This document shows, piece after piece, positions 1-10,709 of a DNA stretch of 64,000 nt. Position 1 is the first letter of the stretch. Each line of letters starts with the position of its first letter. The position numbers and the translations under genes were made by a program. Source of the DNA: Acorus gramineus. Lineage: Eukaryota > Streptophyta > Magnoliopsida > Acorales > Acoraceae. A model generated the notes under the pieces. That model searched no databases. It was given only the letters and a program-made list of their open reading frames with translations, and was not told the origin of the DNA. Location of the stretch: the NCBI GenBank assembly GCA_030737835.1, contig JAUJYN010000101.1, positions 1 through 64,000 on the forward strand, written 5' to 3'.

Positions 1-1162
1 CCGCCCGGGGCACCGCGCGTCCACCGCGCCCAGCCGCAGCAGCCCGCGCGCGCCCCGCACGCCTGCTCTGCCCGCGAGCACCCCACACGCCCCCGCGCGC
101 ACCCCGCGCACCACCTCGCGCCCGCACCCCTGCCTGCCGCGCCTCGGCCACACCTCGCCTGCCGACCAGCCTCGCGCACAGCACCCGGCTGGCCTCCAGC
201 TCCCGCGAGCGCACGCCCGCGCGCACGCCCAGCCAGCTCCTGCGCTCGCTGCCTGTGCTGCCTGAGGCCCCCAGCCCAGCACGCCAGCACTGCCAGCCCG
301 TCCCGCGCGCCCAGCACGACCAGCCCTCGCACCAGACCCGCGCACACCGCGCGCACGCCGCGCGCACGCACACCCGCGCACGCACGCGCGCATGCCCGCG
401 CGCGCCCAGCCTGTGCGCTGCCTGAGCCGCTGCCGCTGCTGCCTGCTGCCCGGGACATCCCCCAGCCGAGCACCTCCAACCACCACCTCCCACCCCACGC
501 CTCCGACCCCCACACCCTCCGACGACCCACGCCCCGACCACCACCCAACCTAACCCCTCCCTAGCATACATCTAGCAAGAAAAAGAGGAAAGAGCTTACC
601 GAGGGGAGGAAGAGTCCGGTGCTCTCCGCGCGCCGAAACCTTCCCAAGTTTCTACGCCCCGATCTATCACGGCCCTCGAATGGCCGAAACAGAGGAGAGA
701 GAGGGGAGGTCGGGGAGGCTAGGATCGTCGGAACGGATTTGAAGACACCGGAGTGTAGATCGGGACCCGATCTACACTTCCCGTGCTTTAGGTTTTTGGT
801 TTGAGGGGTCTAGGGGCTAAAGGAAGAAAAGAGAGAGGAGAGAGAGAAAGTGGTAGGGATGATGAATAGTAATCGAATTTTAGATTCCCTTTATATAGTG
901 TGCGACTTAAAAACCCAGATACGCCCCGGAACTGTGAAATTTTTTGGAACGTTGCCGGAATTCGATGAAATTTTCATGAGTGGCTTAAAATGGCACCAGG
1001 ACACATAATATGCAGTTAGATTTTCAATCGGAGTCCTCTAGCTCAGACGATAGCTAACAGTCGAAAATTATGCGGTTCCGATCGAAAAACACAAAAATTT
1101 TAAAACTGCTAAAAATGCTCCAATGATTGCCAATAGGCCAAAAAGTGACACATATATAACAT
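1..1162 (-). repeat. 3' LTR of the chromovirus-like element (partial)
   Basis: The minus-strand start is TGTTATATATGTGTCAC at 1162, directly after the polypurine tract. It matches the first 1.1 kb of the 5' LTR at 6107-9048 with scattered substitutions and short indels. A TATA-like stretch lies near 883-892. A GGTAAG lies at 595-600 on the minus strand. The GC-rich variable section (1-599) is cut off by the window start. Confidence 0.92.
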
Positions 1163-1175
1163 TCTCCCCCCCTTA
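1163..1175 (-). other. Polypurine tract of the chromovirus-like element
   Basis: The minus strand reads AAGGGGGGGAGAA immediately before the TGTTATATATG start of the 3' LTR. This is the expected position and composition for the plus-strand primer of reverse transcription. Confidence 0.85.
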
Positions 1176-1209
1176 GGAAATTTTGTCCTCAAAATAAATA
1201 CAAGTACAT

Positions 1210-2273
1210 CTAAGAAGGGAAAAGATGCGGATACGCGTCACGCATGGCGTCCTCGAGCTCCCAGGTGGCCTCGGCACCGGAACGGTGCTGCCATCGCACC
1301 TTGACCAGCTGGACGGTCTTGGTGCGGAGCCTCTTCTCGCGGCGGTCCATGATCTCAATCGGCTGCTCCACGAAAGACAAGTCCGGCTCGAAGACGAGCG
1401 GCTCGAACGGATGATGTGGGCAGGATCGTGGACGTATCGCCTCAGCTGCGAGACGTGGAAGACGTCATGGGCCTGAGCCAACTGTGGGGGCAGAGCTATG
1501 CGATAGGCCACCTCTCCAACTCGCTCGAGTATGAGGAAAGGCCCAATGAAACGCGGACTCAGCTTGCCCCGCACACCGAATCGGAAGATGCCCTTCATCG
1601 GGGACACCTTCAAGAACACATGATCACCGACCTCGAAGGAGAGCTCACGGCGACGGCGGTCGGCGTAGCTCTTCTGACGACTCTGAGCGACTCGGATACG
1701 CTCGCGGATCGTCTTCACCATCTCGGAGGTCTGGTGAATGATCTCTGGTCCCTCTAGCTGGCGCTCTCCGACCTCATCCCAACACAGGGGGGACCTGCAG
1801 CTGCGGCCATAAAGTGCCTCGTAGGGAGCCATCCGGATGCTCGAATGATAGCTGTTGTTGTAGGCAAACTCCACCAACGGAAGGTGCCTCTCCCAACTGC
1901 CCCCAAAATCGAGCACACAGGCCCGCAGCATGTCCTCAAGGGTCTGGATCGTCCTCTCCGACTGGCCGTCCGTCTGAGGATGAAACGCGGTACTGAAGTG
2001 GAGGTTCGTACCAAGGGCGTGCTGGAGGCTACGCCAGAACCTCGAAGTGAAACGCGCGTCTCGATCAGAAATGATACTGACTGGAGTGCCATGGAGTCGG
2101 ACAATCTCGGAGACGAATAACTGCGCCAGGGTGTCCAGAGAATCGGTGAGTCGGATGGGGAGGAAATGAGCAGACTTCGTCAGCCGGTCGACGATCACCC
2201 AGATGGCATCGCGACCCGACGTGACCTCGGCAAACCCGAGACGAAGTCCATAGTGATCTGCTCCCACTTCCAC
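1210..2273 (-). pseudogene. Integrase catalytic core and chromodomain-like tail (frameshifted pol segment)
   Basis: Integrase joins retrotransposon cDNA into chromosomal DNA in the nucleus. The open frame shows [10 protein letters not shown], the second catalytic aspartate in ISDRDARF, and the catalytic glutamate region [19 protein letters not shown]. It continues through the [11 protein letters not shown] motif typical of gypsy integrase C-termini. After [21 protein letters not shown] the chromodomain-like tail ([10 protein letters not shown], then [19 protein letters not shown]) lies in another minus frame, so there is a frame change near 1405. That second frame ends at a stop at 1210-1212. 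Chromodomains of this class are known to steer integration to marked chromatin; that role here is inferred. Confidence 0.88.
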
Positions 2274-2728
2274 TGAGGGATCTCAATGGACTGCAGCTTC
2301 CCCGCAGGGCGCTGATGCTCCGACTTCACCTGCTGGCATACTAGGCATCGGGCAACAAATCTGGCAATATCTGTCTTCATCCCGCGCCACCAGTAGCCGC
2401 GACGAAGGCCCCTGTACATCTTCGTGCCTCCAGGGTGCACTGTGTACCTCGAGCGATGGGCCTCGTCCAGAATCTTCCGCCTCAGCTCTGCGTCGTCGGG
2501 GATGCACACTCGGCCTCTGAATCTCAGGATCCCGTCTGCACGAATCTGGTAGTCCTGGCGCTCGCCCCGGGCGACGCCTTCAGAAAGGACTATAAAATGC
2601 GGGTCCTGAGCCTGAGCCGTGCGGATCTCATCGAGAAGAACCGGCTGCACCACCAGCCTGGCCAAAAGCCACCCGCAGGGGTCTCCCGAACACTGATCCA
2701 GCAAGCGGCCTCCTCCAGAAGCCTCCAA
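2195..2728 (-). pseudogene. Integrase zinc-binding N-terminal domain (pol segment in its own frame)
   Basis: This segment carries the HHCC zinc-binding module: histidines in DEAHRSRYTVHPGG and cysteines in ARCLVCQQVK. The first catalytic-core aspartate follows in [11 protein letters not shown] frame change near 2225 separates it from the rest of the core, and another near 2700-2710 separates it from RNase H upstream. Its sequence resembles chromovirus integrase, where the HHCC module leads into a KWEQITMDF segment. The breaks look like small indels in otherwise well conserved coding DNA, so the element is probably not ancient. Confidence 0.88.
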
Positions 2729-4422
2729 CGACGGACAGCCATGTGGGCGGCCATGCCCAGGGGCTGTCTACTGAGCGCATCTGCAACGACATTCGCCTTA
2801 CCCGGATGGTAAGCGATGTCACAGTCATAGTCTGTAAGGAACTCAACCCAACGCCTCTGTCGCATGTTGAGCTCCGGCTGAGACTGCAGATACGTCAAGC
2901 TCTTATGATCAGTAAAGAGCTCGAACTCCTCTCCGTAGAGATAATGCCTCCACATCTTCAGCGCAAATATGATCGCAGCCAACTCGAGGTCATGGGTGGG
3001 GTAGTTCTGCTCATGGGGCTTCAACTGACGAGACGCGTAAGCCACCACCTTACCGTGCTGCATCAGGACGCAACCCACACCCAACTGCGATGCATCTGTG
3101 TATACTGCGAACCCACCACTCCCAGATGGAAGGGTAAGAACTGGCGCTGAGGTGAGCCTTCGCTTCAGCTCCTGGAAGCTCTCCTCGCAAGAAGGGGACC
3201 ACTCGAACCGAACGTCTTTCCGAGTGAGGCGGGTAAGAGGAACGGCTATCTTGGAGAAACCCTCCACAAACCTCCTATAATAACCCGCCAAGCCCAAGAA
3301 GCTACGAATCTCAGTGGGGTTCGACGGTCGACGCCAATTCGACACGGCGAGCGTCTTCTCCGGGTCCACAGCTATACCCTCACCGGAAATCACATGGCCC
3401 AGAAAGGCCATCCGCTCCAACCAGAACTCGCACTTGCTGAACTTGGCGAACAACTGATGTCCAGCCAGAGTCTCCAAAACAGTGCGGAGGTGGTGAGCGT
3501 GCTCCTCCAGACTCCTCGAGTACACCAATATGTCATCGATGAATACTACCACAAAGGAGTCGAGGAAGGGTCGAAATACCCGGTTCATCAGATCCATGAA
3601 GGCCGCCGGCGCGTTCGTCAACCCGAAAGGCAGTACTCTGAACTCGTAGTGCCCGTACCGGGTGCGAAAGGCCGTCTTCGGAATATCTGACTCCCGGATC
3701 TTCAACTGGTAGTACCCCGAGCGGAGATCGATCTTGGAAAAGACACACGCTCCCTGAAGCTGGTCAAACAGATCGTCGATCCGCGGCAACGGGTACTTGT
3801 TCTTCACTGTCCGCTTATTCAACTGCCTGTAATCAATACACAGCCGCAGTGAACCGTCCTTCTTCCGGACGAACAGGACAGGGGCTCCCCACGGAGACAC
3901 ACTCGGACGTGCGAAGCCCTTCTCCAGCAACTCCTCCAACTGCTCCTTCAGCACCCTCAGCTCTGCGGGAGCCATCCGGTACGGAGCCCTCGAAACCGGC
4001 TCGGTCCCCGGAAGCAGATTGATCTCAAACTCAATCGCGCGGTCCGGCGGTAATCCCGGAAGATCGTCGGGGAAAACCTCGGGAAACTCTGCCACGACTG
4101 GAGTCTGACTGATATCTGCCCGCAGCGGTGCATCCTCCAGAGCAATATAAGCCAGAAAGCCCTCGCATCCACCCTGAAGGAGTCTCCACGCCTGCATGGA
4201 CGACACGAACCCCAGAGGAGCTACGTCTCGATCGCCCACGAACTGGAAGGACCTCCGACCAGGAAGGTGGAACGACACCGACTTGGCGAAACAGTCGATG
4301 CTGGCATGACTAGCTGCAAGCCAATCCATCCCCAGGATGGCATCAAAATCCGACATCGCGAGCTCCACCAGCTCTACCGGAAACTCATGCTCCGCGATCT
4401 CCACCGTGCACCCTCGGTACAC
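2590..4422 (-). pseudogene. Protease end, reverse transcriptase and RNase H of the chromovirus-like pol
   Basis: This is the longest open frame in the window (about 610 residues). It starts at the end of the retropepsin domain ([11 protein letters not shown]), then a reverse transcriptase with [16 protein letters not shown], the [12 protein letters not shown] region, [13 protein letters not shown] and the catalytic FIDDILVYS box. RNase H follows with [36 protein letters not shown] and the ELFTDHKSL aspartate. These enzymes copy the element's RNA to DNA in cytoplasmic particles. The first YxDD residue is F, common in plant gypsy elements. The frame is lost near 4410 (from gag-protease) and near 2700 (to integrase). 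Confidence 0.95.
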
Positions 4423-5986
4423 GAACTGAGGAGAATCCGGTCTCCCACGGGCAATGCTACCTCTAACACAGCATCTAGAGGAGCGGACGCCACACCCGTC
4501 CGTCTCGCGAAAGCAGGAGACACGAACGAGTGGGTGGCTCCGGAATCAAATAGCACATAAGCAGGAAGCTGGGAGATCTGAACAATACCTCTGACCACGC
4601 TGCCGGATGCCTGGGCCTCCTCTGCCGAAAGCGCTGCCACTCGGCCCTGGACGAACTGAGGCTGAGGAGCAGGGGCACGCCTCGCCTGCTGCGCTGGCTG
4701 CCTCCTCTGATCAGCACGGCCATCCTGTGGCTGCTGCTGCTGACGCTGAGGCTGCTGCTGCGGCTGGCGCTGAGGCTGCTGCTGCTGGCGCTGCTGAAAC
4801 GGCTGCTGGAACGGCTGCTGCTGCTGAGGCATCACTCTCGGTCGGCCTGCGTCGGGGCAATTGTACAGAATATGCCCGACGCGCTGACAGTGGTAACAGC
4901 GCCTCGTCTCCGGTCGCCTCGACTGGACCGGCACGGCTGCGATGGGTGCTAGGCCTCGCGCTGGCACCACATCTGCTGGGAGAGAGGGAGCCGCTGACTG
5001 CTCGAAGCGGGCCCTCTTCTTCTTCCGCTGCCCTCTGTCCTGGCCTCTGGGTGGCCTCTGGTCTGTCGGCGGGGTCGGAGCCCGCACCTGGATCCCGAGG
5101 TCTCTCTCGACAGTCTTCGCCCGCGAGACCAAGTCAGAGAACCTCGTGAAAGCCTGGGCGGTGACGTGCACTCGGATGGCACTGCTGAGACCGAGCTCGA
5201 ACCGACGGCACCTCGACACCTCGTCCATCGCCAGAGCTGGAGCGAACCTAGACAGCCTCGTGAACCGCGTGGAGTACTCAGCGACAGACATAGTGCCCTG
5301 AGTCAGCTGCTCAAACTCCCGCTCCACTAGCTGTTGCGTCGAGAAGGGGAAATACTCCTCCAAGAAATATCCCCTGAATCCCGCCCAGGTGAGCTGCTCC
5401 AGCCCCTCTGGGATATCCACTGATCTAGTAGCCCACCACTCGGCGGCGCTACCCTTCAGCATAAACGCAGCCAGGGAGACCCTCTGGCGGTCTGTGCATA
5501 GCATCGTCGAGAAGATGGTATCCACCTCCATCAACCATCTCTCGGAGCAAGGGGGTCCTCCGTCTGTCCTCTGAACTCGGGAGGTGGAGCTTCAGAAAGG
5601 CTGAGAGTCCACTCTGCTGGACCCTCGCTGCTGCCTCTAGCCCTACCTCCCTCTCCTGAGGATCCTGAACTCTGGCCGCCGGAATCTCCACCACGGGGAC
5701 TGGGGGTGTATCAGGCACTACAGGCGGATCTGCCGCCAAGGGAACCTGCGGTACTGCCTCGCGGGCTGCCCGCAGCTCCCGAATCTCCCGCCTGATCTGC
5801 CAACACCCTCGTCTGGGTCTCACCAATCTGCAACCGCGCAAACGCGCGCTCCCAGGCAGGAGGCTCCTGCGCTGGTCCTGACCTCTCAGCTGAGGACTCA
5901 CCAATAACATCCTCGACTCTGGCAGGTCCGGAGACCTCCAAGGGTCGAGAGGGGCCACGTCCGCGTCGTCCTCTGCGAGGAGGCAT
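4374..5986 (-). pseudogene. Gag and start of protease of the chromovirus-like element
   Basis: The likely start is an ATG at 5986 giving MPPRRGRRGRGPSRP, a basic N-terminus typical of these gag proteins. The capsid-like retrotransposon gag domain follows (AAFMLKGSAAEWWATRS and FLEEYFPFSTQQLVEREFEQL). Next come a basic linker, a CCHC zinc knuckle (CYHCQRVGHILYNC), a glutamine-rich stretch at about 4720-4830, and the protease active site [14 protein letters not shown]. Three minus-strand frames are used in turn, with changes near 5790 and 5560, so the gene is broken. The glutamine-rich run is coded by CAG/CAA repeats and is a plausible slippage site. Confidence 0.9.
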
Positions 5987-6088
5987 ATCAGCAACCTAAG
6001 AAAACCAGACACTAGGATCAGAATACGCATATAGAAATCCTAGGACTCATCTCTATCAAAAGGAAGACATTTGGCTCTGACAGGACCA

Positions 6089-6101
6089 GGCTCTGATACC
6101 A
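6089..6101 (-). other. Primer-binding site for initiator tRNA-Met
   Basis: The minus strand reads TGGTATCAGAGCC, 5 nt inside the 5' LTR end. This is complementary to the 3' end of plant initiator tRNA-Met (ending GGCTCTGATACCA) over all 13 bases. Confidence 0.95.
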
Positions 6102-6617
6102 ACTTTTGTCACGCCCCAGGGCGGCCGTCCCCGGGACGCGGCAAGTGTATATATGATATCAGTAACAGGTAATCAATAATATACCACAAACAAACACTAA
6201 AATGACACACAGATAAAAGCAGGGCTGACATAATATATACACCAAATGCGGAAGCTAAAAGACTGAGTCTGTAGTCAAAACATACTACAGACTCGATACA
6301 TAATCATAAGTCCTGTGAGAGCCAACATGCCCATATATACACAAAAAATCCATACATAATCCAACTAAGTGCCCAAGCACAGAATATATACATACAACAG
6401 AAAGAAGGGTGCTGATGGCCTCAAAACTCGTGGGACGCGGCGCTACCCTCTGCCGGTGTAGTCGCTCGGGAAGCTCCTCCCTCAGAGATCACTGAAAAGA
6501 CAATATGCGAGGGGTGAGCCACACGCTCAGTGAATAGCACAACCCATGCATACAGTTCATATTAACCACATTAAAGCAAGGCATAAGCCACAAGTGGCAT
6601 AATATCTCCAACCCAGG

Positions 6618-6800
6618 GGCTCGTTACATCGCCGAACCCCATACCCTTACCCTCACCCTCACCCTCAACAGGTGACCTAGGATGTTGGGACTTAGCGGGT
6701 TGATAATCATCCATTCATAATCCTGTGGGTCGTCGCATCGCCGGCCCACCATACCCTCACCCTCACCTCTCAACAGGTGACCTAGGCTCTTGGGACTGAC
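6618..6800 (-). repeat. G-tract plus stem-loop units in the 5' LTR
   Basis: Two units on the minus strand each have GAGGGTGAGGG-type tracts followed by a stem-loop. One stem is GGGGTTCG/CGAGCCCC and the other GTGGGCCG/CGACCCAC. The second base pair changes from G-C to T-A between units. Confidence 0.7.
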
Positions 6801-7535
6801 TAGGCTGTTGGTCACCCTTGGTCCACCGATAGTCTCTCCTCACTCCGTAGGTCGTTTGGCCACTCCCATGTTCAGCGCAGTCCTTCTACCAAATCAGGAG
6901 GCGCCTACTAGTGGGAACCCCTGCACGGGACAACCTGTCTAACGCTGAGGTAGTCTCTACCCGGATCCGACGAAGGGAACAGAACAGCCTATCCATCGCA
7001 TATGATCCACTCGGATCCGCTGACAGCACATCTCTACAGTCCTAATGTCCTGAATTCCTCAGAATTCCACCAGCGCGCATAACCAGGATGCGGGGAAATA
7101 AATAAGACATAGAAAGGGAAAAGAGACCTTGGGAGGGTAACCTGAGGTCCCGATGTAGGACATCCGACAACCAAACGAGGAACACGGAGTACCCTAACCC
7201 GGGTCTCAATGTTAACCTCGCAAGGCCCCCTTATATTCCCTAAGCATGCTATCAATTATTACAGTTTGCATTTAATTAAATAAACCAAACTAATAGGACG
7301 CATGCACAGGTCGGGCTTTCCTAGCATGATAGCGAGGTGACAGGATGCACGGCTCATGCACAATCCTAAGGGTGCAAGTCCCTATCATACAATCTAGGGT
7401 GGCATGCAATTCTACACACACATCATGCATACATGGATTATAATCAATAATTAATACAACTATACGCCCCAGGGGAGACGGTACACGCCCAAAGCATGTC
7501 ACGCCTCCCAAACTGGGTTGGGTTGTCCCACTCAC

Positions 7536-7571
7536 CGGAAATCGGGTCGACGCGCGACCGTCCGTCGAGAT
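7536..7571 (-). other. 36-nt microexon-like block in the 5' LTR
   Basis: On the minus strand it is preceded by CTTGCAG (7572-7578) and followed by GTGAGT (7530-7535). The putative upstream intron spans 7572-8458 (887 bp, GT...AG). Confidence 0.6.
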
Positions 7572-9048
7572 CTGCAAGACAGGGTATTACTTGGTAAGTA
7601 TAAATCCACAATATATTAAATACACAAAAATACACCAAATAACACCAACGCTCGGGCGAACGTGCATACCGTACGCACGCCAACCCGAGCACTCCGCAAC
7701 CACCCGCAGCCGGCCACCACCGCACGGCCACCCGACCGCCCGACGTGCCGCCGCGCCTCAGCCCGCGCACCCCGCGCACCGCCAGACCCTCTGCCCGCCG
7801 TCTGGACACGCCGCCGCACCGCCCGGGGCACCGCGTGTCCACCGCGCCCAGCTGCAGCAGCCCGCGCGCGCCCCGCACGCCGTGCGCTGGCCCGCGAGCA
7901 CTCCGCACGCCCCCGCGCGCGGCGCCTCGCCCCCGCGCACACCACCTCGCGCCCGCATACACTACCCTGCCTTGCCGCGCCTCGCGCACACTGCCCTGCT
8001 CGACCAGCACTTCGCGCACAGCACCCGGCTGGCCTCCAGCTCCCCCGCCGAGCGCACGCCCGCGGGCACGCCCAGCCAGCTCCTGCGCTCGCTGCCTGTG
8101 CTGCATGAGACCCCCAGCCCGAGCACGCCAGCACTGCCAGCCCGTCCCGCGCGCCCAGCACGACCAGCCCCTCGCACCAGACCCGCGCACACCGCGCGCA
8201 CGCCGCACGCACGCACACCCGCGCACGCACGCGCGCATGCCCGCGCGCGCCCAGCATGTGCGCTGCCGCTGCTGCCTGCGCCCGAGGACATCTCCCACCA
8301 GCCCAAGCACCCCAACCACCCACCTCCGACCACCCCTTGGCCCTCCGACGGCCACCACAGCCCTCCGACGGCCACCCACAGCCTCCGACCACCACCCAAC
8401 CCTAGATCCATCCCCCTAGCATACATCTATGCAAGAAAAATAGGGAAAAGAGGCTTACCGAGGGGAGGGAAGGATGTTCGGTAGCTCTTCGTGCGCCGAA
8501 ACCTTTCCCAATGGCCTTCTCACGCCCCGATCTAGCTTGGCCTTCGAAATGGGCCAAATCAGAGGACGAAAAGGGGAGGTCGGGGAGGCTAGGATCGCCG
8601 GAATCGGGATTCAAAAACACCGGAGTGTAGATCGGGACCCGATCTACACTTCTCGTGCTTTAGGTTTTTAGGTTTGAGGGGTCTAGGGGGCTCAAAAGTG
8701 AGAAAAAGAGAGAGGGGAGAGAGAAAATGAAAGTGGTAGGGATGATGAATAGTAACTCGAGATTTTAGCTCTCACATATATATAGTGTGTGACTTAAAAA
8801 ACCCGGATACGCCGCGGAACTGTGAAATTTTTGGAAACGATGCCGGAATTCGATGAAATTTTCATGAGTGGCTTAAAACGGCACCAGGACACATAATATG
8901 CAGTTAGATTTTCAATCGGAGTCCTCTAACTCGGACGATAGCTAACAGTCCAAAATTATGCGGTTCCGATCGAAAAACACAAAAATTTTAAAACTGCAAA
9001 AATGCTCCAATAGATGCCAATAGGGCAAAAAGTGACACATATATAACA

Positions 9049-9108
9049 CAAATGTCACAACCATAGCCATTCTTTCTCTTTAACAAAGAGCTTTTCGTGC
9101 TGATAACG
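9049..9108 (-). pseudogene. Leader and first codons of an interrupted copia element
   Basis: Directly after the small LTR at 9109-9394 (minus strand) comes CGTTATCAGCACGAA, a leader sequence known from plant copia elements. An ATG at 9070 then opens a frame of only 22 nt before the chromovirus-like LTR begins at 9048. The rest of this copia element would lie beyond the left edge of the window. Confidence 0.55.
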
Positions 9109-9394
9109 TGTTATAAACTAAGTAGAATACATACACACAAGTATACATAAACAAAGTACACAAGCATATAGAAGAGAAGTAGAGAGAGATTCTTATTCAC
9201 TATTTGTTGGTTATGGAATACATGAGAAACCCCTCTATTTATAGGGTGCATAGAGGGATCCCAAAGGTGGGGAGTTACAAGTCTATAGAGGTGAGGGGGG
9301 AGATAGTGGGGCAATAATGGTGAGTGTTATGGAATAGAAGAGTGGGAGAGGTTATGGTTTAGAGGAGTGGTGGTTATCCACTATATTCACAACA
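9109..9394 (-). repeat. 5' LTR of a copia-type element (286 bp)
   Basis: Minus-strand termini are TGTTGTGAATATAG (9394) and CTTAGTTTATAACA (9109). A TATA box, CTATAAATAG, lies at 9236-9245 on the minus strand. The size, TG...CA ends, TATA box and following leader fit a short plant copia LTR. Confidence 0.72.
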
Positions 9395-10378
9395 GTTTTT
9401 TTTTTTTTGTGTACATAGAGGCCTTGGACAAGGGCAACACTATCCTCCTTACTCAAACCCAAAGCAACTGTGGGCCAAAGCTAAAGGTCCTCAAAAAGCT
9501 CGAGGCTTGAAAATTTGGCTTGCCTGGCCTGTTTTCTGGGCGGCCGGGCTCGTGCCTGATTCTGGGGTCCGGGCCCGACTTGTAGGCCCATGGGGGTAAT
9601 TCAATAAATGAGTCACATGTAATTTTATGTAATTTTTATTTGAATTGTGATTGAATTATACAAATTATTGACATTTATATAGGTGCCAACCTAGTTAGAT
9701 GCATATAGTTATTTAGGTTTTCAAGTAATTAATTAATTTTTTTTTTTGAAAATTCAATAGATATAAATATTTTTTTCAACATTATACTTTAAATTTTGTG
9801 TTGTTTTAACATTATACACAAATGTACAACTTAAAATTAAAAAATTAAAAGAAATAAGATGTTTAAAGTCTGGGCCAGTAGGCCCGCCCGTGGGCTCGAA
9901 GCCCAGGCCTGGGCCCCTGGGTAGGGCCTGGATACTCTTTTTTGCCGTGGGCCGGGCCTAGGCCCTGTTTCAAAGAGCCGGGTCCGCCCGGCTCAGCCCA
10001 TTGTTGACCCTTAGCCATAGCCCAACACACAACACAGAACAACAACAGTTGGACTAAAGCCCAACACAATAGCTCTGCCCAACATGGCTATATTTTCCAT
10101 TCTCGCGGCTAATGAGATTCAAACCGGGGTAGCATTAAGGATGCTAGCGTCCTTGCACCACTGACATAAGCCTATGGAGGACATAAACAATAAACATATT
10201 TGAAATTAATAATACATGAAAAAAAATTATGACTTTATTAGTCATGAGAGATTCAGAAGGATCACCACTATTATTTAATGAATATATTATATCCGTCATA
10301 TTTTTAAAGAAAGCATATGTTTTCGCATTTATTATGAATTGGGTGAAATATATACTTTACATAACAAAATATACGCAT
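9395..10378. repeat. AT-rich spacer with a degenerate GGGCC-rich repeat
   Basis: Two blocks (about 9520-9590 and 9868-10012) are dense in GGCC/GGGCC words. The right end reads GTTGACCCTTAGCC, whose complement resembles the termini of known plant hAT-type non-autonomous elements. No convincing target duplication was found. No gene is seen. Confidence 0.3.
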
Positions 10379-10709
10379 AATAAAATATGTATTCCCATGA
10401 ATTTATACACACTTATGTAAAAAAAATCACATTTTAAGAAAACATATATTTTGTTAGTGAAAATAAACTAAAAAGCTTAGTTAAAAGAAATTGCATGTAA
10501 CAACAAGATATCACTTGGTCAAAAACTTTTTTAGTGGCATGAATAAAATATGTATTCCCATGAATTTATACACACTTATGTAAAAAAAATCACATTTTAA
10601 GAAAACATATATTTTGTTAGTGAAAATAAACTAAAAAGCTTAGTTAAAAGAAATTGCATGTAACAACAAGATATCACTTGGTCAAAAACTTTTTTTAGTG
10701 GCATGAATA
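10379..10709 (+). repeat. Near-perfect 163-bp tandem duplication
   Basis: The unit starting AATAAAATATGTATTCCC at 10379 recurs at 10542 and runs to GTGGCATGAAT. The only difference I see is one extra T in a T-run of the second copy. This is a recent local duplication in AT-rich DNA with no coding content. Confidence 0.9.

Larger units (their letters stand above)
1..9048 (-). mobile_element. Ty3/gypsy chromovirus-like LTR retrotransposon, 3' LTR truncated by window edge
   Basis: Read on the minus strand the order is 5' LTR (6107-9048), primer-binding site, gag, protease, reverse transcriptase, RNase H, integrase with a C-terminal chromodomain-like segment, polypurine tract, and the start of the 3' LTR (1-1162). 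This order, with integrase after RNase H, defines Ty3/gypsy. The initiator tRNA-Met primer site, the long LTRs and the pol motifs fit the plant Tekay/Del-type chromoviruses; lineage placement is inference from family knowledge. The internal region is only about 4.9 kb, so the two LTRs make up more than half the element. The pol frame is broken in several places, so this copy is unlikely to be autonomous. It sits inside an older copia element, whose 5' LTR is at 9109-9394. Confidence 0.93.
6107..9048 (-). repeat. 5' LTR of the chromovirus-like element (type A1, 2942 bp)
   Basis: The boundaries are TGTTATATATGTGTC (minus, at 9048) and GGGGCGTGACA (at 6107), giving TG...CA termini. In sense order it holds a conserved 5' portion, a TATA run (about 8776-8784), a 5' splice-like GT at 8458, a GC-rich section (7572-8458), a 36-nt conserved block (7536-7571), and G-tract/stem-loop repeats (about 6618-6800). 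Long open frames in the GC-rich section occur on both strands and have Arg/Ala/Pro-dominated composition, so they are not coding. Confidence 0.95.

Noticed and set aside
6089-6101. tRNA-Met gene
   Set aside because: Only the 3'-end complement is present, beside an LTR; it is a primer-binding site.
7444-8426. Overlapping 150-310 codon frames in the 5' LTR
   Set aside because: Same reason: GC-driven absence of stops in a non-conserved part of the repeat.
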